A DNA stretch of 64,000 nucleotides, from NCBI GenBank assembly GCA_964007475.1, contig OZ023273.1, positions 57,059,834-57,123,833 on the forward strand, in the 5' to 3' direction. Numbering within the stretch: position 1 is the first letter of the stretch; each line of letters begins with the position of its first letter. This stretch comes from Hybos culiciformis. Lineage: Eukaryota; Arthropoda; Insecta; Diptera; Hybotidae. Position numbers and translations under genes: made by a program. Shown one piece after another: positions 1-12,600 of the stretch. Under the pieces are notes generated by a model. The model saw only the letters and a program-made list of their open reading frames with translations, did not search any database and had not been told where the DNA came from.

Positions 1-100
1 TTAAAGACTTTTAATGGGCATGTGCTCGGTATGTTGTATTTAGTAGTATAGAATTTAGAACGCTAAATGGAATATTATATGCGTCAATACACATTCAATC

Positions 101-202
101 ATTTAGATGCATCTGCGTAAATAATGAAAAAATTTAGATGCATCAGCGTATATAATGAAAAAATTTAGATGCATCAGCGTGAATAATGAAATCATTTAGA
201 TG
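101..202. repeat. 31-bp minisatellite, about 3.3 units
   Basis: Units start with 'atttagatgcatc' at 101, 132 and 163, and a diverged unit starts at 194, so the period is exactly 31 bp. It lies inside the Helitron-like copy A. The other copy (25946-26443) has a different minisatellite at the corresponding place. Confidence 0.85.
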
Positions 203-411
203 TTTCGTATTGAATATTACGTAATACCTAAACAAAAATAATATCACTCACAATATTTCAATACAGACAAATACCAACAAAAAATGAAAAATAAATGTGT
301 ATATCAACTTTTGTTTTTTTTTTTTTATTGTAAATTTATAGACTCAACTACCTTTCACATGCACATTAAAACAGTATATTGGATATGTAAAAAAAATTGG
401 TTATACAACTC

Positions 412-517
412 GTTCTGTATTTACACAAAAATACATTGACACTTGTCAATTTATATACCCCGACCTTCGGTCTCGTGATATAAGACTCGTGTCAATGTAT
501 TTTTCTGTATACAGAAC
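412..517. repeat. long imperfect hairpin, subterminal in Helitron-like copy A
   Basis: The left arm starts 'gttctgtat' and the right arm ends 'atacagaac'. The centre reads 'ccgaccttcggtctcgtg'. The same centre and arm plan recurs at 29071-29179. Confidence 0.8.
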
Positions 518-636
518 TCTTAATTAATAACAAATTTAGTTTACATATACAATAATCTACTATTATTTTATAATTAGTTATGATGTTTTTATTTTAGAAT
601 AATTATTTTATAGTACTAAATGAAAAATTATTTTAT

Positions 637-735
637 AAACTAAAATTATTAACTTGAATAAGGGATTATTCTGCGGCTCGTCGGTCATTTCTCATTTCGG
701 CTAAAAGTATTAACTTGAATAAGGGATTCCTCAGT
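637..735. repeat. two-unit direct repeat around 'attaacttgaataaggga'
   Basis: A block containing 'attaacttgaataaggga' occurs at about 647-665 and again at about 707-725, roughly 60 bp apart. The intervening sequence (ctgcggctcgtcgg) is richer in GC than its surroundings. No gene is visible. Confidence 0.7.
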
Positions 736-946
736 TTCGTATCGGCCCCTTATTCCTAGCGGTGGTGATTGAAACTATGGATACTTTTTAGGAACTTTTT
801 TTTTAATAAAATTTGTTAAAAGTCAGCAATCCTGTTTATAATTCGTGATTTAGGTTTTGTTATTCCTTTTTATTTATTTTATTTTTTTTCAGTTCTTATT
901 GTTGTTCATTGGATTTTTTTTTGTTAATTTTGTTTTATAAATGTAT

Positions 947-1578
947 GGGTTGCCAGATTTTTTTTCAAAAAAAGGGGTAGATAGAATATTGAGAAAAAAA
1001 AATTTAAAAAATATGAATTTATTTTTTTTCACATTTCTACACATCACGGTTACTTACAATTACTTGAAAATATATTCACATATGATAAATAAAACAGTCT
1101 TTTACAAAAGTTCTATTATTAGTATTTTAAAAATAAATTGCAAATAATAATTAACACAAAAGTTCTAAACATAAAATGACAAAAAAAGCCGAATTTCAAA
1201 GCTTTAAGTAGATAAACATTAATATTAATAATAAATAATTCAAATATATTTTTCGTTGCCTCGAATTGTTTTTTAATAATTCGGAATTTTTAGTTTTTCT
1301 AAAAAAATCACTACATTAACGTTAGAATTGACAAATCAGTAACAGTATTTGTAGTAGAGTTCGCATTTCGTTGTAAAGTTGTAGTAAGTTTTACATTTCT
1401 TGTGGAAGTTGATATCATCATTTGGAAATCTGTCCGCATATTATAAGACACACTTATAATATTTTAAGAAAAGGGGTATTTTGTCTACCCCTTTAGCGAT
1501 TTTCGTAAAGGAGTATATCTATGTAAATCATGACGAAAAGGGGTAGTCTGCCCCTCAAAGGGGTAGAAATGGCAACCC
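947..1578. mobile_element. candidate MITE with GGGTTGCCA ends and a TAT target duplication
   Basis: The left end reads gggttgcca and the right end is its reverse complement (tggcaaccc), flanked by 'tat' on both sides (944-946 and 1579-1581). Just inside each end is a copy of 'aaaggggtaga'. This short motif recurs around 1470-1570 in both orientations and could be a transposase-binding repeat. A 3-bp duplication suits PIF/Harbinger, but a 2-bp TA duplication typical of Tc1/mariner cannot be excluded. A short open frame at 941-1147 lies across the left end and is judged non-coding. Confidence 0.55.
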
Positions 1579-1581
1579 TAT

Positions 1582-3183
1582 AAGTATGTATATTGTGAAT
1601 AAAAGAAATCATTCAATATTAATCTAAAATGTATTAGGCCAAGCTGGTTTAGGAATTATTTCCGTAATGATTAAATACATAACAAACTACTATACATAAA
1701 TATGCGATTACACAATTCAAAATTGTCAAAAATGAGAGAATTGGTATTAGCCTTTAGAAAAACCAATACAAAAGTATGTATCTATGTAAATACACAATAT
1801 AAACCCCTTGTAGGTAAAAACTGCCTTGACTTCTTCAACTTTGTTTTTCCTACAGGGTGTACATTCTACGTGATACTTGATATATTATTGTTTCCATCAG
1901 AAAATTTTTTAAAACTCAATATTAAATTAAAAAGTTAAAATCCTATATAGATATACCTATAAACATCAAAATGGCGATAAATGAATTTTCGCCATAAAGT
2001 TTTCTTATATAAGTTAAATTAAATTTATTACGACTAGCCTTGAATAACTGAAAAACAACAAAAATAATGTATAATTTCCTTTGAATTTAAGATGAATATT
2101 TATATGGTTTGTTTTTATTTTCTCCCATGCTTTTTAATGTCATACATATACATATACATTTATAATATTTTTTTTATAATCCTAATAAAGTTTGTCGCTT
2201 CACGTACCATAAGAAACAATTTCTTCATATGATTTGGGGAATATTTATATGGGAGTTTAGCTATAAGGCACTTCCAGCAGAGTTATTTATTTTTATTAGA
2301 AATTTTCGCATCATAAACACATCTCTTAAAGAAATTTATTAAAACGTTAAATTTTAATTAAACATTGTGTCTGAGGTAACAAATCTTCTTTCCGCTTTTG
2401 CTTTTTAAATATAAAATTATGTATACGTATACCTACATATATATGTATAAAGAAAAACAATTTCAAATTTCATATTTTCCTTGAACCAGAAAAATGAAGA
2501 TGTTAAGTATTTTCACAAAATGAAAATGACACAAAATAAAAAACAAAAAATTACGCATGACAAAATTTTATGAATTTTATAATTTTTTTTAAGGATTTTG
2601 ATTAAAACTTTTCAAGGATAAAAGTGTAGTATGTGTTCTCTATATGCTATAAAATTCAAATTTATTGAATTGAACACGGAAGTAAAGCCATCAGTAAATA
2701 AAAAATTAAGAAATATTTAGGACCAACAGGAACTTATGTATTATGTAACCAACAAAAAAGTGAAACTAACAAAAAAAAAATATATCATTTCAAATTAAAT
2801 ATATACATATATCCTTCATTCTAGAAAAAAAGTATAAATTCTCTGTACAGTGTACAGAGCGAATACTCTGCTGTACGGTGTATACTGTGTATATACAAGT
2901 TCAAATATTTTTCTTAAAAAATAAAATACGTAAGTTCAATTCTACATGTTCATGTGTATATAAAATATTTAATTGAAAATGATGAAAAATAATATATATT
3001 TTTTTAATAAGAAAAAGGATGGTATATCCAGCTTGGAAAATTATTCAATTTACCTACCATATGTAATTTAAATTAAAAATAATAATAATAAATTTAATAA
3101 TTAAAATAAATGAGCGATGACGAAAATACACTCTTAACGTTTGAAAACATAAATTCTTTAAGGGTTTTTTTTTCTTTTGCATA
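1582..3183. other. AT-rich stretch without a supported gene
   Basis: A 79-codon open frame at 1702-1938 has no recognisable domain. Its composition is like that of the flanks, so it is not called. A 19-bp perfect palindrome lies at 2841-2859. Confidence 0.6.
2841..2859. repeat. perfect 19-bp palindrome
   Basis: It reads ctctgtaca-g-tgtacagag, followed immediately by a second related but imperfect unit (ctctgctgtacggtgta). No role is known. Confidence 0.8.
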
Positions 3184-3185
3184 TA

Positions 3186-3924
3186 CGAGCCCTGCATCAT
3201 AAGACCTCGTACGGGTTTTTTTTTTGAGTTTGTTCTACTTTTTTCCAGTTTTCTCCAGTTTTGTATTTTTTTCGTTTAAACCAACCTTTTTTAGGAGTTT
3301 TTGGTCTTTATAAAAAAAAATTTTTTTTAAGTTAAATTTTGAGAAAAAAATTATTTTCCAAAAGTCTACTTTTTCAACTTTTTTTATGGGCATCGCAGAA
3401 ATTTTCGAAAGATGCATTTTGAAGGGCATTTGGGAGTAGTTAATTTTAGCTTTTTGGGTTTTGTCGATAAAATAAAGGAGAGAGTCAAAAAACGCCTTTG
3501 AAAATCCAAAAAACAGGTCAAAAACGCGAAAAATAGCAATTTTGGCCTGTTTTTTCGAATTTCAAAGGCGTTTTTTGGCCCTCTCCTTTATTTTATCGCC
3601 AAAACCCAAAAAGCTAAAATTAGCTACTCCCAAATGCCCTTCAAAATGCATCGTTCGAAAATTTCTGCGATGCCCATAAAAAAAGTTGAAAAAGTAGACT
3701 TTTGGAAAATAATTTTTTTCTCAAAATTTAACTTAAAAAAAATTTTTTTTTATAAAGACTAAAAACTCCTAAAAAAGGTTGGTTTAAACGAAAAAAATAC
3801 AAAACTGGAGAAAACTGGAAAAAAGGTTGGTTTAAACGAAAAAAATACAAAACTGGAGAAAACTGGAAAAAGTAGAACAAACTAAAAAAAAAAACCCGTA
3901 CGAGGTCTTATGATGCAGGGCTCG
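3186..3924. mobile_element. 739-bp fold-back element flanked by TA
   Basis: The two halves are near-perfect reverse complements over their full length, with the centre near 3530. The left end is 'cgagccctgcatcataag' and the right end is its complement, each bordered by TA (3184-3185 and 3925-3926). The right half carries an extra 48-bp tandem copy (from about 3776 and again from about 3824) that the left half lacks. TA flanks suggest a Tc1/mariner-type MITE. The open frame at 3235-3429 is simply the arm sequence and is not a gene. Confidence 0.8.
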
Positions 3925-4517
3925 TAGCATATTATTGCATTAGCACAAGAAGAACAATCGCCCTTAAATTGATGGAAAATTTTCTTTTAACACAAATATT
4001 ACGAATTTGTAATAATAATAATCATTTATAATGCATACCTATATGAAAATTTATAACTCATAAATTTTAATTTTATAGAATTTCTTAATAGTTCACGTTT
4101 TATATTTAGCACGTATGTATTTTCTTTTCTTAATCTTAATATTATAATCAAAAATAGTAAAAATAAAAACTCCTAAAAAAGGTTGGTTTAAACGAAAAAA
4201 ATACAAAACTGGAGAAAACTGGAAAAAGTAGAACAAACTAAAAAAAAAAACCCGTACGAGGTCTTATGATGCAGGGCTCGTAGCATATTATTGCATTAGC
4301 ACAAGAAGAACAATCGCCCTTAAATTGATGGAAAATTTTCTTTTAACACAAATATTACGAATTTGTAATAATAATAATCATTTATAATGCATACCTATAT
4401 GAAAATTTATAATTCATAAATTTTAATTTTATAGAACTATTACGTTTTATATTTAGCACGTATGTATTTTCTTTTCTTAATCTTAATATTATAATCAAAA
4501 ATAGTAAAAATAAAAAA
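3761..4517. repeat. segmental tandem duplication (404-bp and 353-bp units)
   Basis: 3761-4164 is repeated at 4165-4517. Each unit starts 'aaaaactcctaaaaaagg' inside the fold-back arm and runs through the element's right end into at least 230 bp of flanking DNA. The second unit lacks the 48-bp internal repeat of the first and has small deletions near 4437. The duplication therefore joined a partial arm plus flank directly behind the original. Confidence 0.85.
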
Positions 4518-7500
4518 CCTTGATAAAATGTAGATACCTACAATGCATATAAAAAATATTAAGGATATTTTTTTAGTTTTCATTGTCACTGAGATGGATC
4601 CTAAAACTTCTAGACGTTCAATTTAAGTAATATTATTATTCTTGACAAGACAACAAAAAAATTATACTTATATATATATCTATTTTCTGTGATTTTACAG
4701 CTGGACAAAGAACAGTATCAATGGTTCAAAAAATACGCCTTAGTGTAAGGAGTATTATTTTGTTGATTATGTATGCTTTAGTTTTAAGTCTATGGTTTAA
4801 CGAATACAATAGTGATTTGCTAGAAAGAGAAAACGAGATTTGTGAAAATTAAAAAAGAGAAGTTAGATAAAAAAGGAAATTAGAATTTTTAAGAAGAATT
4901 ATGAGTAAGTTTGGATTGGAATAGGAGAAAGACGTTGAAGACGTTGAAAGATTGTATGGAAAAACTGAAAATTATATTAAAGAAAATTAAAAGATTAAAT
5001 TTGAAAAGAATAAAAAGAAATTTTATTGAAAAAATTGGTTTTTATTTAAAAATCCTGACCAAAGTAAGGTTTAGAAGTAAACCCTTACATTAGAGACATT
5101 GATCCTTGACTCCTGCTTCTAGTTTTCATCTGAACATTTTTTTTCATTATATTTCTCTAGTTTTGTTAATATATATTAAGCAGTTTACTATTCTCTCTGC
5201 AATTTGAAACAAAATATGTGTAACTAATTATATTTTTCATTTGACAAAAGGAAATCAATAAAAACATATACTTTATACATTTGTTATAAAAAAAAAAAAA
5301 ATCACTTGTCTTTAACAACAGAAGGAGACATATACTTAATATGAAAACATTCTTGTTAATAAAAAAAAAGTCCTTGTATCGAACTGTTTAATCAATCAAT
5401 TCAATTTTTCAAATATTTAGGATATTTCGTTTTATATTAATTTTGTTTATTACTGTATAATAGTGTATGTATATACAAAACAACAAACCATGTATATCTA
5501 TATATTAAAGTCAATTTTTTATTTTTGTGTTTTGTTTTCTTTTTCAGATTTTTCTGCTCCAAAAGCGATAGTTAATAGTATCTATTTTTTTTTTACTCGT
5601 TTTTAATAAATGACCTTTTTTTTTGTAAAAATCTGGCTGAAGGGGATTTCAGAAAAAAAAAAAAAATTAAAAAAACTAAAATTAAAACATGCAATTTAAA
5701 TGTTGAAGAAGAAAGAGCTTGCATTGAATTTCTGTGTACCATATATAAAGTGTATAAAAAAAAGTAAATTTATATTGAAATGTGATCTAGAATCAATCTT
5801 GTTTTATTTAATAATATTTTTAACAGTTTTATTCATCTAGAGGGCTAGTTCGACAAATGTCAAGTCGTAATTATTATTATGATCAAAATTTGTTTTTTGT
5901 GCATTTATTTTTTTCATTCTAAATCTAAAGCAATTAAGTTTAAAAATTGGCGGATTATGTTACCAACAACACTAATCAATATTATACCAACCGCATTTAT
6001 TGAAGATTAATAGTGCTTTTTTATCTACACCTAACTACCTAACGATTATAGAATGCAAAAATGATTAATTACTAAATGTGTTATAATAATTGTAATTAAA
6101 ATAAAATATACAATAAATATGAAACAAAATAAAAAAGAAAATGTATAATATGTATAAATATTTCGTTAGTGGAAGTTTCGTTGAAATAATAATGAAATTT
6201 TTAGTTTTGGTAATGTAAAAAGTTCGTTAGTCGTTAATATACGGGAAACAGTAGATTAAAACCTGGTCTTTGGCTTAAAATTAGTTTTAAAAAATTGAAA
6301 ATATTTTTTGAGATAGCGAAGCCAAGGAACGAAATAAAAGAGAAACCTACCTCAGCACTGTATTATATATTGAATTTTTATAACTTTTTAAACAACTTTT
6401 AAACATGTTCAATAGACTTGAAGGAGCAATAACAAGTGTAGCTTCCTCATGTAGGAGCATAATAGAAACCGTTCTATACAAAAAACTAAAACTATTATAG
6501 AGACCTAAGATCATTTTCTAGAATTTCATTTCTCTCGATTAACATCTGATCGGAATTCTTGAACTTTTTTTTCCTCATTTAATTTAAACTGAATTTTAAT
6601 TTACGTAAAATACAACAATTTTTGAATTTTATTTTTTTTAAGTTTCCTAAATTATTTCTTAAATATTTCACCTTAAATTTTCTAAAAATCGTATTTTTCT
6701 TAATGGATTGCTTGCTGAAAGATATAATATCGTGAATATTTATTGAATCACTTTACTAAAGTTGACATACACAAAAAATCTGATGAAACTTTTTTTTTTT
6801 TTTTTAATAAAATCCCCATATTTTTTCATAAGAACTTAAAAAAAGTTTTTTGAGGGTAACTTTTTCTACGACGGCACATAATTTTCCACTTTAAGAAAAA
6901 TATCGACAAGAAATTGTCATTCTTTTAGTGCGGTTGTTAAAAATAAATGTTCGGAAAAAAAAATTACTTTATAAAGTGTTATATTTGGAAATTGTAACTA
7001 GGAGCAAGATATAAATAAAATAATACGGAAGAAGCTAAAAATTATTTTGTTTTTAAATTTTAATCATATTCTTTGGAAAAGAACGTAGGTACATTATATC
7101 TTACGCATACTTATAAAAAAATAATGAATACATATTTTTAATGTAATAAATGAATTTTATGTTAAGATGTTAAGAGCATATATACATATACATATATCTG
7201 TTCGCCTTACTTTTAAATGTCCTATAATGTCATATCTATTTTAAGCCTTATTATAATTTGCATAATCCATGAAAGTAAAAGCAATTCCATTGTTTTCGAT
7301 AATTATTTTGAAAATATTTTAATAGTTTATTGAGCAAAAAGTTTTTAAACCATATCTGATTCCATATACCTAACTATTAATTTACTCTTAAATGTCTTCT
7401 TGTAAATTCTCTTCTACACACTTTTATAACCGAATTTTGTTAACAACTTAAAAAAGGAACACTCAAAATAATATTTCTAAATATATGAATTTTATTTATA

Positions 7501-9032
7501 CATTAGATGAAGTTGTATTGTTCAAGTATTATATACCAGATTTGATTTTAAATGAATTTAAAGTATTTGAAGTGTGCTTTATTTTATTTAAATTTAATAA
7601 TTTATTTGAAGTGAAGAAGATAATAATTTCATAATACATAATACAAAAAAAAAATCTATTTTCATTATGTTCTGCCTGGTATGAAAACTTGAAGATCAAT
7701 TGACAAACACCCGTTCATACGTAATCATATTCTGCTAGAGAAATAATAACATGACAGAAATAATAGGGTGTAAAAAATTTTGAGCAAACTTTTATAACCT
7801 TTTCTGGAGAGCTATGCATATACGTTCAGTTTAGTTCTATAAAACAGTGTATATATATTTTTTTTAAGTTTTTATCTTAAAATGCAATTAAAACGTTAAC
7901 ACATTAGAATTTAAGAGATTCTAGAACCAGGCAACAAGATAAGATTAAGAATAAATGTATGATAATAATAATGATCTTTTACAAAATAAAATTAATGCAT
8001 TTTAATATACAAATTTTTATATAGTCTTTAAATTTTATAATCTGCTGAAATTTGTATAGTTTTCATTATTTTTTTTTATTAATTTAAAAACAAGAACAAG
8101 GTAAAATGTTGACAAAATAAATAAAAATAAACAAAATAAAAGGACTTTAGTGTTTTGGATTAATGCCTGTACTCAGACTTGAGAATATACATATGTATAT
8201 ACTTGTATTTGTATTGAAAAAAAAAATATATAAAAGAAAAATGTCAAAAAATAAATAGCAAACAGCTAGCAAGCTTATCGCAAATAGAATTAAAAGAAAC
8301 AAAAACATTTTTAAAAGTATATAAATAGCACTCCAAATTTTAAAAATTATTTTAAATTATTTTTCAATAAAATGTACGAACATAGAAAATACATACATTT
8401 TATTTAACATTAAATTTAAGCAACTTTTACTAGTTTTAACGTCTTTTCGTTTTAGTCTCACGAGAGATTGTATAATAAAGTATTATTATTCAACTCAAGC
8501 TTAATAATAATGCTACATAATATTATCTGAAATTTTGTAACCCTTTTTTAGCATCAGCCAGTTATTGCAATTATTTAAAAGAATAATTTTATATTTCACA
8601 TTGGGGATCAATATTATTCTTATTCTTTGAAAATTGAACGAAAAAGAGAGCAAATATTTAATTTATTTTGTGAAATATTAGTTTTTTTTATATATTATGT
8701 ACATTGTACATGGTGATTAATACAAAATTGATGAATAAACTTTCCACAAAATTTTTCTGAATTTCTTAAACAAAATTTTAAACACATCTTAATTTAAATT
8801 TGCAGCTCGTCGTGTATATATCGACCTAATATATCACTCCACGATCTAAGAAGAACCCCTCAATATTTAGGATTCTAAATTGTCTTCAAAGATATTTTAT
8901 TTCATCTGGTTTTTTCAAATTAAACTTCTGTTCGAGAAATAGTAGAAAAATAGTTTAAAAATTTGATTAATATTTAAATTTTCATAATTTTTTCTATATA
9001 GCAACTTCCTTAACAGTTACCGTAAAGTTAAA
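4518..9032. other. AT-rich stretch, one exon-like segment, otherwise no gene seen
   Basis: Apart from the exon-like 4701-4748 I see only AT-rich sequence with A and T runs. The 60-codon frame at 4911-5093 is dominated by Lys and Ile codons from A-rich DNA and is not supported. Confidence 0.55.
4701..4748 (+). CDS. possible short exon (unrecognised; last coding exon or 44-nt internal exon)
   Basis: A plausible 3' splice site (pyrimidine-rich 'ctattttctgtgattttacag' ending at 4700) is followed by a segment clearly richer in G and C than its surroundings. Read in phase 0 it gives LDKEQYQWFKKYALV and then TAA (4746-4748), with G or C at about half of the third codon positions, unlike the background. 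A donor-like 'gtaagg' starts at 4745, so it could instead be a 44-nt internal exon. Another phase stays open for about 50 codons to near 4850 and includes a hydrophobic run. I do not recognise the protein. No neighbouring exon is visible, so this is a candidate only. Confidence 0.3.
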   Translation: MDKEQYQWFKKYALV

Positions 9033-9689
9033 ATCTAGACCAGTGGTGTCCAACACAGTCGCCACTCGCCACATGTGGCGAATATACTTTGTGAATGTGA
9101 CGAATGCAACACTGAAATATTTTTTATATTACATAAAGTTTTTACACCATGACTTTAGACAAATAAAAAAAACAATATTTTTGACAGTCAAAAAGCAAAA
9201 ACAAATCAAAAAATTTTATTTAAGAGGACTTGGTACCAGTTTGAATTTTTCGTCCCAAATTTTTTTTGAAAAGCAGTTTTAGATTATTTTAAAGTTAAAT
9301 TTAGAAAAAACATTTCATTCACAAGCTCCGAACTGTTTGATACTTTAAAAGGGTATAAGACTTTTTAGAATCGGTTAAGGCTAAGTGCTCGAAATCTCTT
9401 CAAAACCATTGTTATGTGTCACAAAATGGTTTTGAAGATATTTCGAGCACTTATCCTTAACCGATTCTAAAAAGTTTTATGTCATTTTAAACTATGAAAC
9501 ATTCCTGAGGTTGTGAATGAAATGTTTTTTTTAAACTAAACTTTAAAATAATCTAAAACGGCTCTACAATCAAATTTTAGGACAAAAAATCCAAACTGGT
9601 ACCAAGTCCTCTTAAGTGACGAATATCGTTATTTAAAAATAGCGATTGTGGCTACAAACAAATTTCTGTTGGACACCGCTGATCTAGAC
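9033..9689. mobile_element. hAT-type MITE (9041-9681) with perfect 8-bp target duplication
   Basis: The ends are 'cagtggtgtccaaca' at 9041 and its complement with one mismatch ('tgttggacaccgctg') ending at 9681. The flanking 8-mer atctagac is present at 9033-9040 and 9682-9689. An 8-bp duplication with CAGTGG-type ends is the hallmark of hAT elements. Inside, long arms converge: 'gtgctcgaaatctcttcaaa' near 9390 is mirrored near 9435. Most of the 641 bp is therefore a fold-back, and no transposase is present. The frame at 9043-9282 is arm sequence, not a gene. Confidence 0.92.
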
Positions 9690-12600
9690 AAAGCATTAAG
9701 ATAGCCTTGGTATATAATATAAAATCTCAACTGTCTAATATTCATAGATATCACAAAAAATTGCAATCATGTCAAGTTAATTAAAAGTGAAATACAAAAA
9801 CTTATGTAGACACAACTTTAGAATAAATCATGACATTTTATAGTTGAAAAACTAAATTTGTTTTTAAAATTATTCAATTTCGCAAGAAGAAAATATAATA
9901 TTTTGTTACATTACATGTAATATTTCCAAGTAAAAAAGACTCAAAAAGTACTTTCCATACTTCTGCACTTTGCTTAACAATAATTTTTTATCATTTTTAA
10001 TTTGTGTTTCAAAAATATGAAAATTGTTTCGATTCGATTCGATAGTAAAGATACCACAAATAATCATAATGTATGGATTATGAATTATCAATTTCGTAGC
10101 AAAGTTTACTGAGCTGAATTTTTTTATTTTGTTGAGCATTGCATTGCATGCACTCTTGAATAAATAGAAGATACTATTTTTTTTTTAATTTTATATAAAA
10201 GAGAACGTTATTTTTTCTTTAAAATGATAATTTAAAATAAGATTTTGTTGTCTTTATTGTTATTTTAAATTAAAAAACTTTTTTTTTTCGTATAGTAATT
10301 TAAGAAATTTCAGAATTTGCTTATAGTTCATGTACATTGTACATAATATAGAAGCAGTTCATAAGTTCTACAACGATTATTTTAATTTGAACGCATATTA
10401 TATTAAAAATTCCTCTATTATTGTGAGGTTTTAATTTACTATTTTATTTATCTTGGGCTTTTAAGATAATCATTTATTTGAAATTAAATTGATACCCTGG
10501 AGGAAATTCTTATATATGCAGTTATATACATATACTTATATTTTTAAGTTTATTGCCATTAGAAAGATGAATGACTTTATATACATTACAGAAACATAAG
10601 AATTTTATGAACCATATATAAATAACTTTATAATGGTGTTAGCGACTGTTGTAGTTCTTGACTTACATAAGTATTTGTAATATTTTTTATGCATAATGTA
10701 AGTAAAATAATAAATCTTCTTATTCTAATAAAAAATAAATGTTCACTTGGTAGTTTTATCACAAGATATAAATGCGTTTTTTTTTATAGTGTAAAAGAAG
10801 TATAATATCAATATAATGTATATATACTTATATATCTTTCGACTTTTACATTTAGATATTATGTATCCAGTTGCATACGAACCTTAAGTTATTATTATAG
10901 TCACTATTGTATCTTACTCATAAAGAATTATAAAACAACAAGACGAAAATAAACTTAGTTTAATCTCAAAATTTAAAGAGGGAAATTTATAGATTTTATC
11001 ATAATTCAACAATTTTAGTTATTTTTTGTTTCGTGCAATGAAGGTACAAAATAGAAGACTATCTCTTTACTAAACCTTATGATCGCCGTGTGGAAAAACA
11101 CAATACGTATATATATTATTTAGAAACGAGATTTTGTAAACAAATAAGTGAATATTTATTATCCTTTTCAAATTTAATGAAAATAAATCTAAATCATACT
11201 ACATATATCATATCGAATTTTCGATCAAAGAAATGTTGTCTGCAAAACTGCTTTAAGGTATTTTTTTTCGTAGAAATACATATTTTTTGTCTACATTTTG
11301 ATTAAAATAGATATAACTAATTAAAAAGTTTGGAATTTTTTCATTTTGTTTCCATATTCAAACTCTTGAAATATCTTTCTGAGTATTATTCTATGTATGC
11401 ATATATTTTTTTTGTAAATCAATCACTGCTTTGTATTATTTATAATATTTACATAATTTACGATTCTTGAATATTAATTACGTTTAAAAATACATACCTT
11501 AATAAGCTAGTATGATTTCTAAAGAAATCTAATAAGTTCTCGAAAAGCAAATAATGATATTAAAGTATTATAATGAAAATTTTGTATAAAATTAAATACA
11601 CAAATGTATAAATATTTAATACTAATATATGATTTTTAAATATGCCAACAAATTTGAAAGATTTATTTTCATAATAACAAACTATATGTTCCTAGAAAAA
11701 TTATACATTAATGCATCGTAGTAATATTTAATTTAAGAAAAGATAAATTGAATTAATAAATACTCTATAGAAATTTGTTGTTTTTATTTCATTGAGCCTG
11801 AACAAAAACATTGTGTATCCATTTTATTTTCAAATATTTTTTTTTTTTTTTTTCAAAATTAAGCATATAAACAGAAAAAGGGCTCAACATACTTCTTAGT
11901 TGTAAGAGAACCGATAACTAATAATTGAAAAAATATTCTGGCTGTGTGACTCAAGAAAAAGAGCTCAATACATTGTAAGCTTTGTAATTGTGCCCAATCC
12001 TCCATAAATATGTATGAGTCAGAAAACCAGTTGGTGTTATGAGATTTTCACATGAGTCAGAAAGCCCAATGTAATGATTTCGGGCGCTATGACGCCGCAC
12101 CATACTAAATGTTTATATATTTTTGGATTTTGAAATTAAAGTATATGTCGTAATTTCAGAGCGTTTCTACAAAAAACGTTTTATTGACGGTAAACAGAAA
12201 GTGCATGCTGTTTCAGTTCAAGAAAAAACGTTATTTTTTTTGCCAGTGAACAAGAATCCAGTGTTCGACATTCAAACGCCTGTCTGTGACTAAATGAGCC
12301 TAAATATGATTGATCAGTGTGCGTCAGTCCATTTAATTTATATTAAAACATCTAAATGGAACTGTTTTAGTCAAAAACGGGCTTTAGACATAATACCATC
12401 TGCACAAATTTCGCTGTTTTGCTTTAAGACTCATTCGTTTTGACATATGGCGTTATATACCACGGCACCCCTAATTCTCTTTACTTATTCAAAGTTTATA
12501 ACTTTTAATAGTCCTCATTACATTGCCGAGAGAGTTTTTTCTTTTTTTTTTTTTCAGATAAATACATCAAAAATTTCTAACATAATTATGCAAATTAAAT

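Larger units (their letters stand above)
1..564 (+). mobile_element. Helitron-like non-autonomous element, copy A (left end may lie outside the window)
   Basis: This stretch shares blocks in the same order with 25946-26443 and 27048-29225. The 5' block contains 'ttttaatg', 'tcggta', 'cgctaaatgg' and 'tcaatacacat'. It is followed by a 31-bp minisatellite (101-202), then 'ataatatcactcacaa', then the block 'catgcacattaaa' (about 358-370), then a long hairpin at 412-517 with a TTCGG loop region, and the 3' block ending 'aatctactatt' near 564. No terminal inverted repeats are seen. The plan of a conserved end, a variable minisatellite, a subterminal hairpin and a conserved 3' end matches what is known for DINE-1/Helentron-type elements. 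Assignment to that group is inference; shared ancestry of the copies is visible in the sequence. Confidence 0.6.

Noticed and set aside
12079..12475. Possible inverted-repeat element bounded by 'gggcgctatgacgcc' and 'ggcgttatatacc...ggcacccct'.
   Set aside because: The two ends do not align as terminal inverted repeats and no target duplication is visible.
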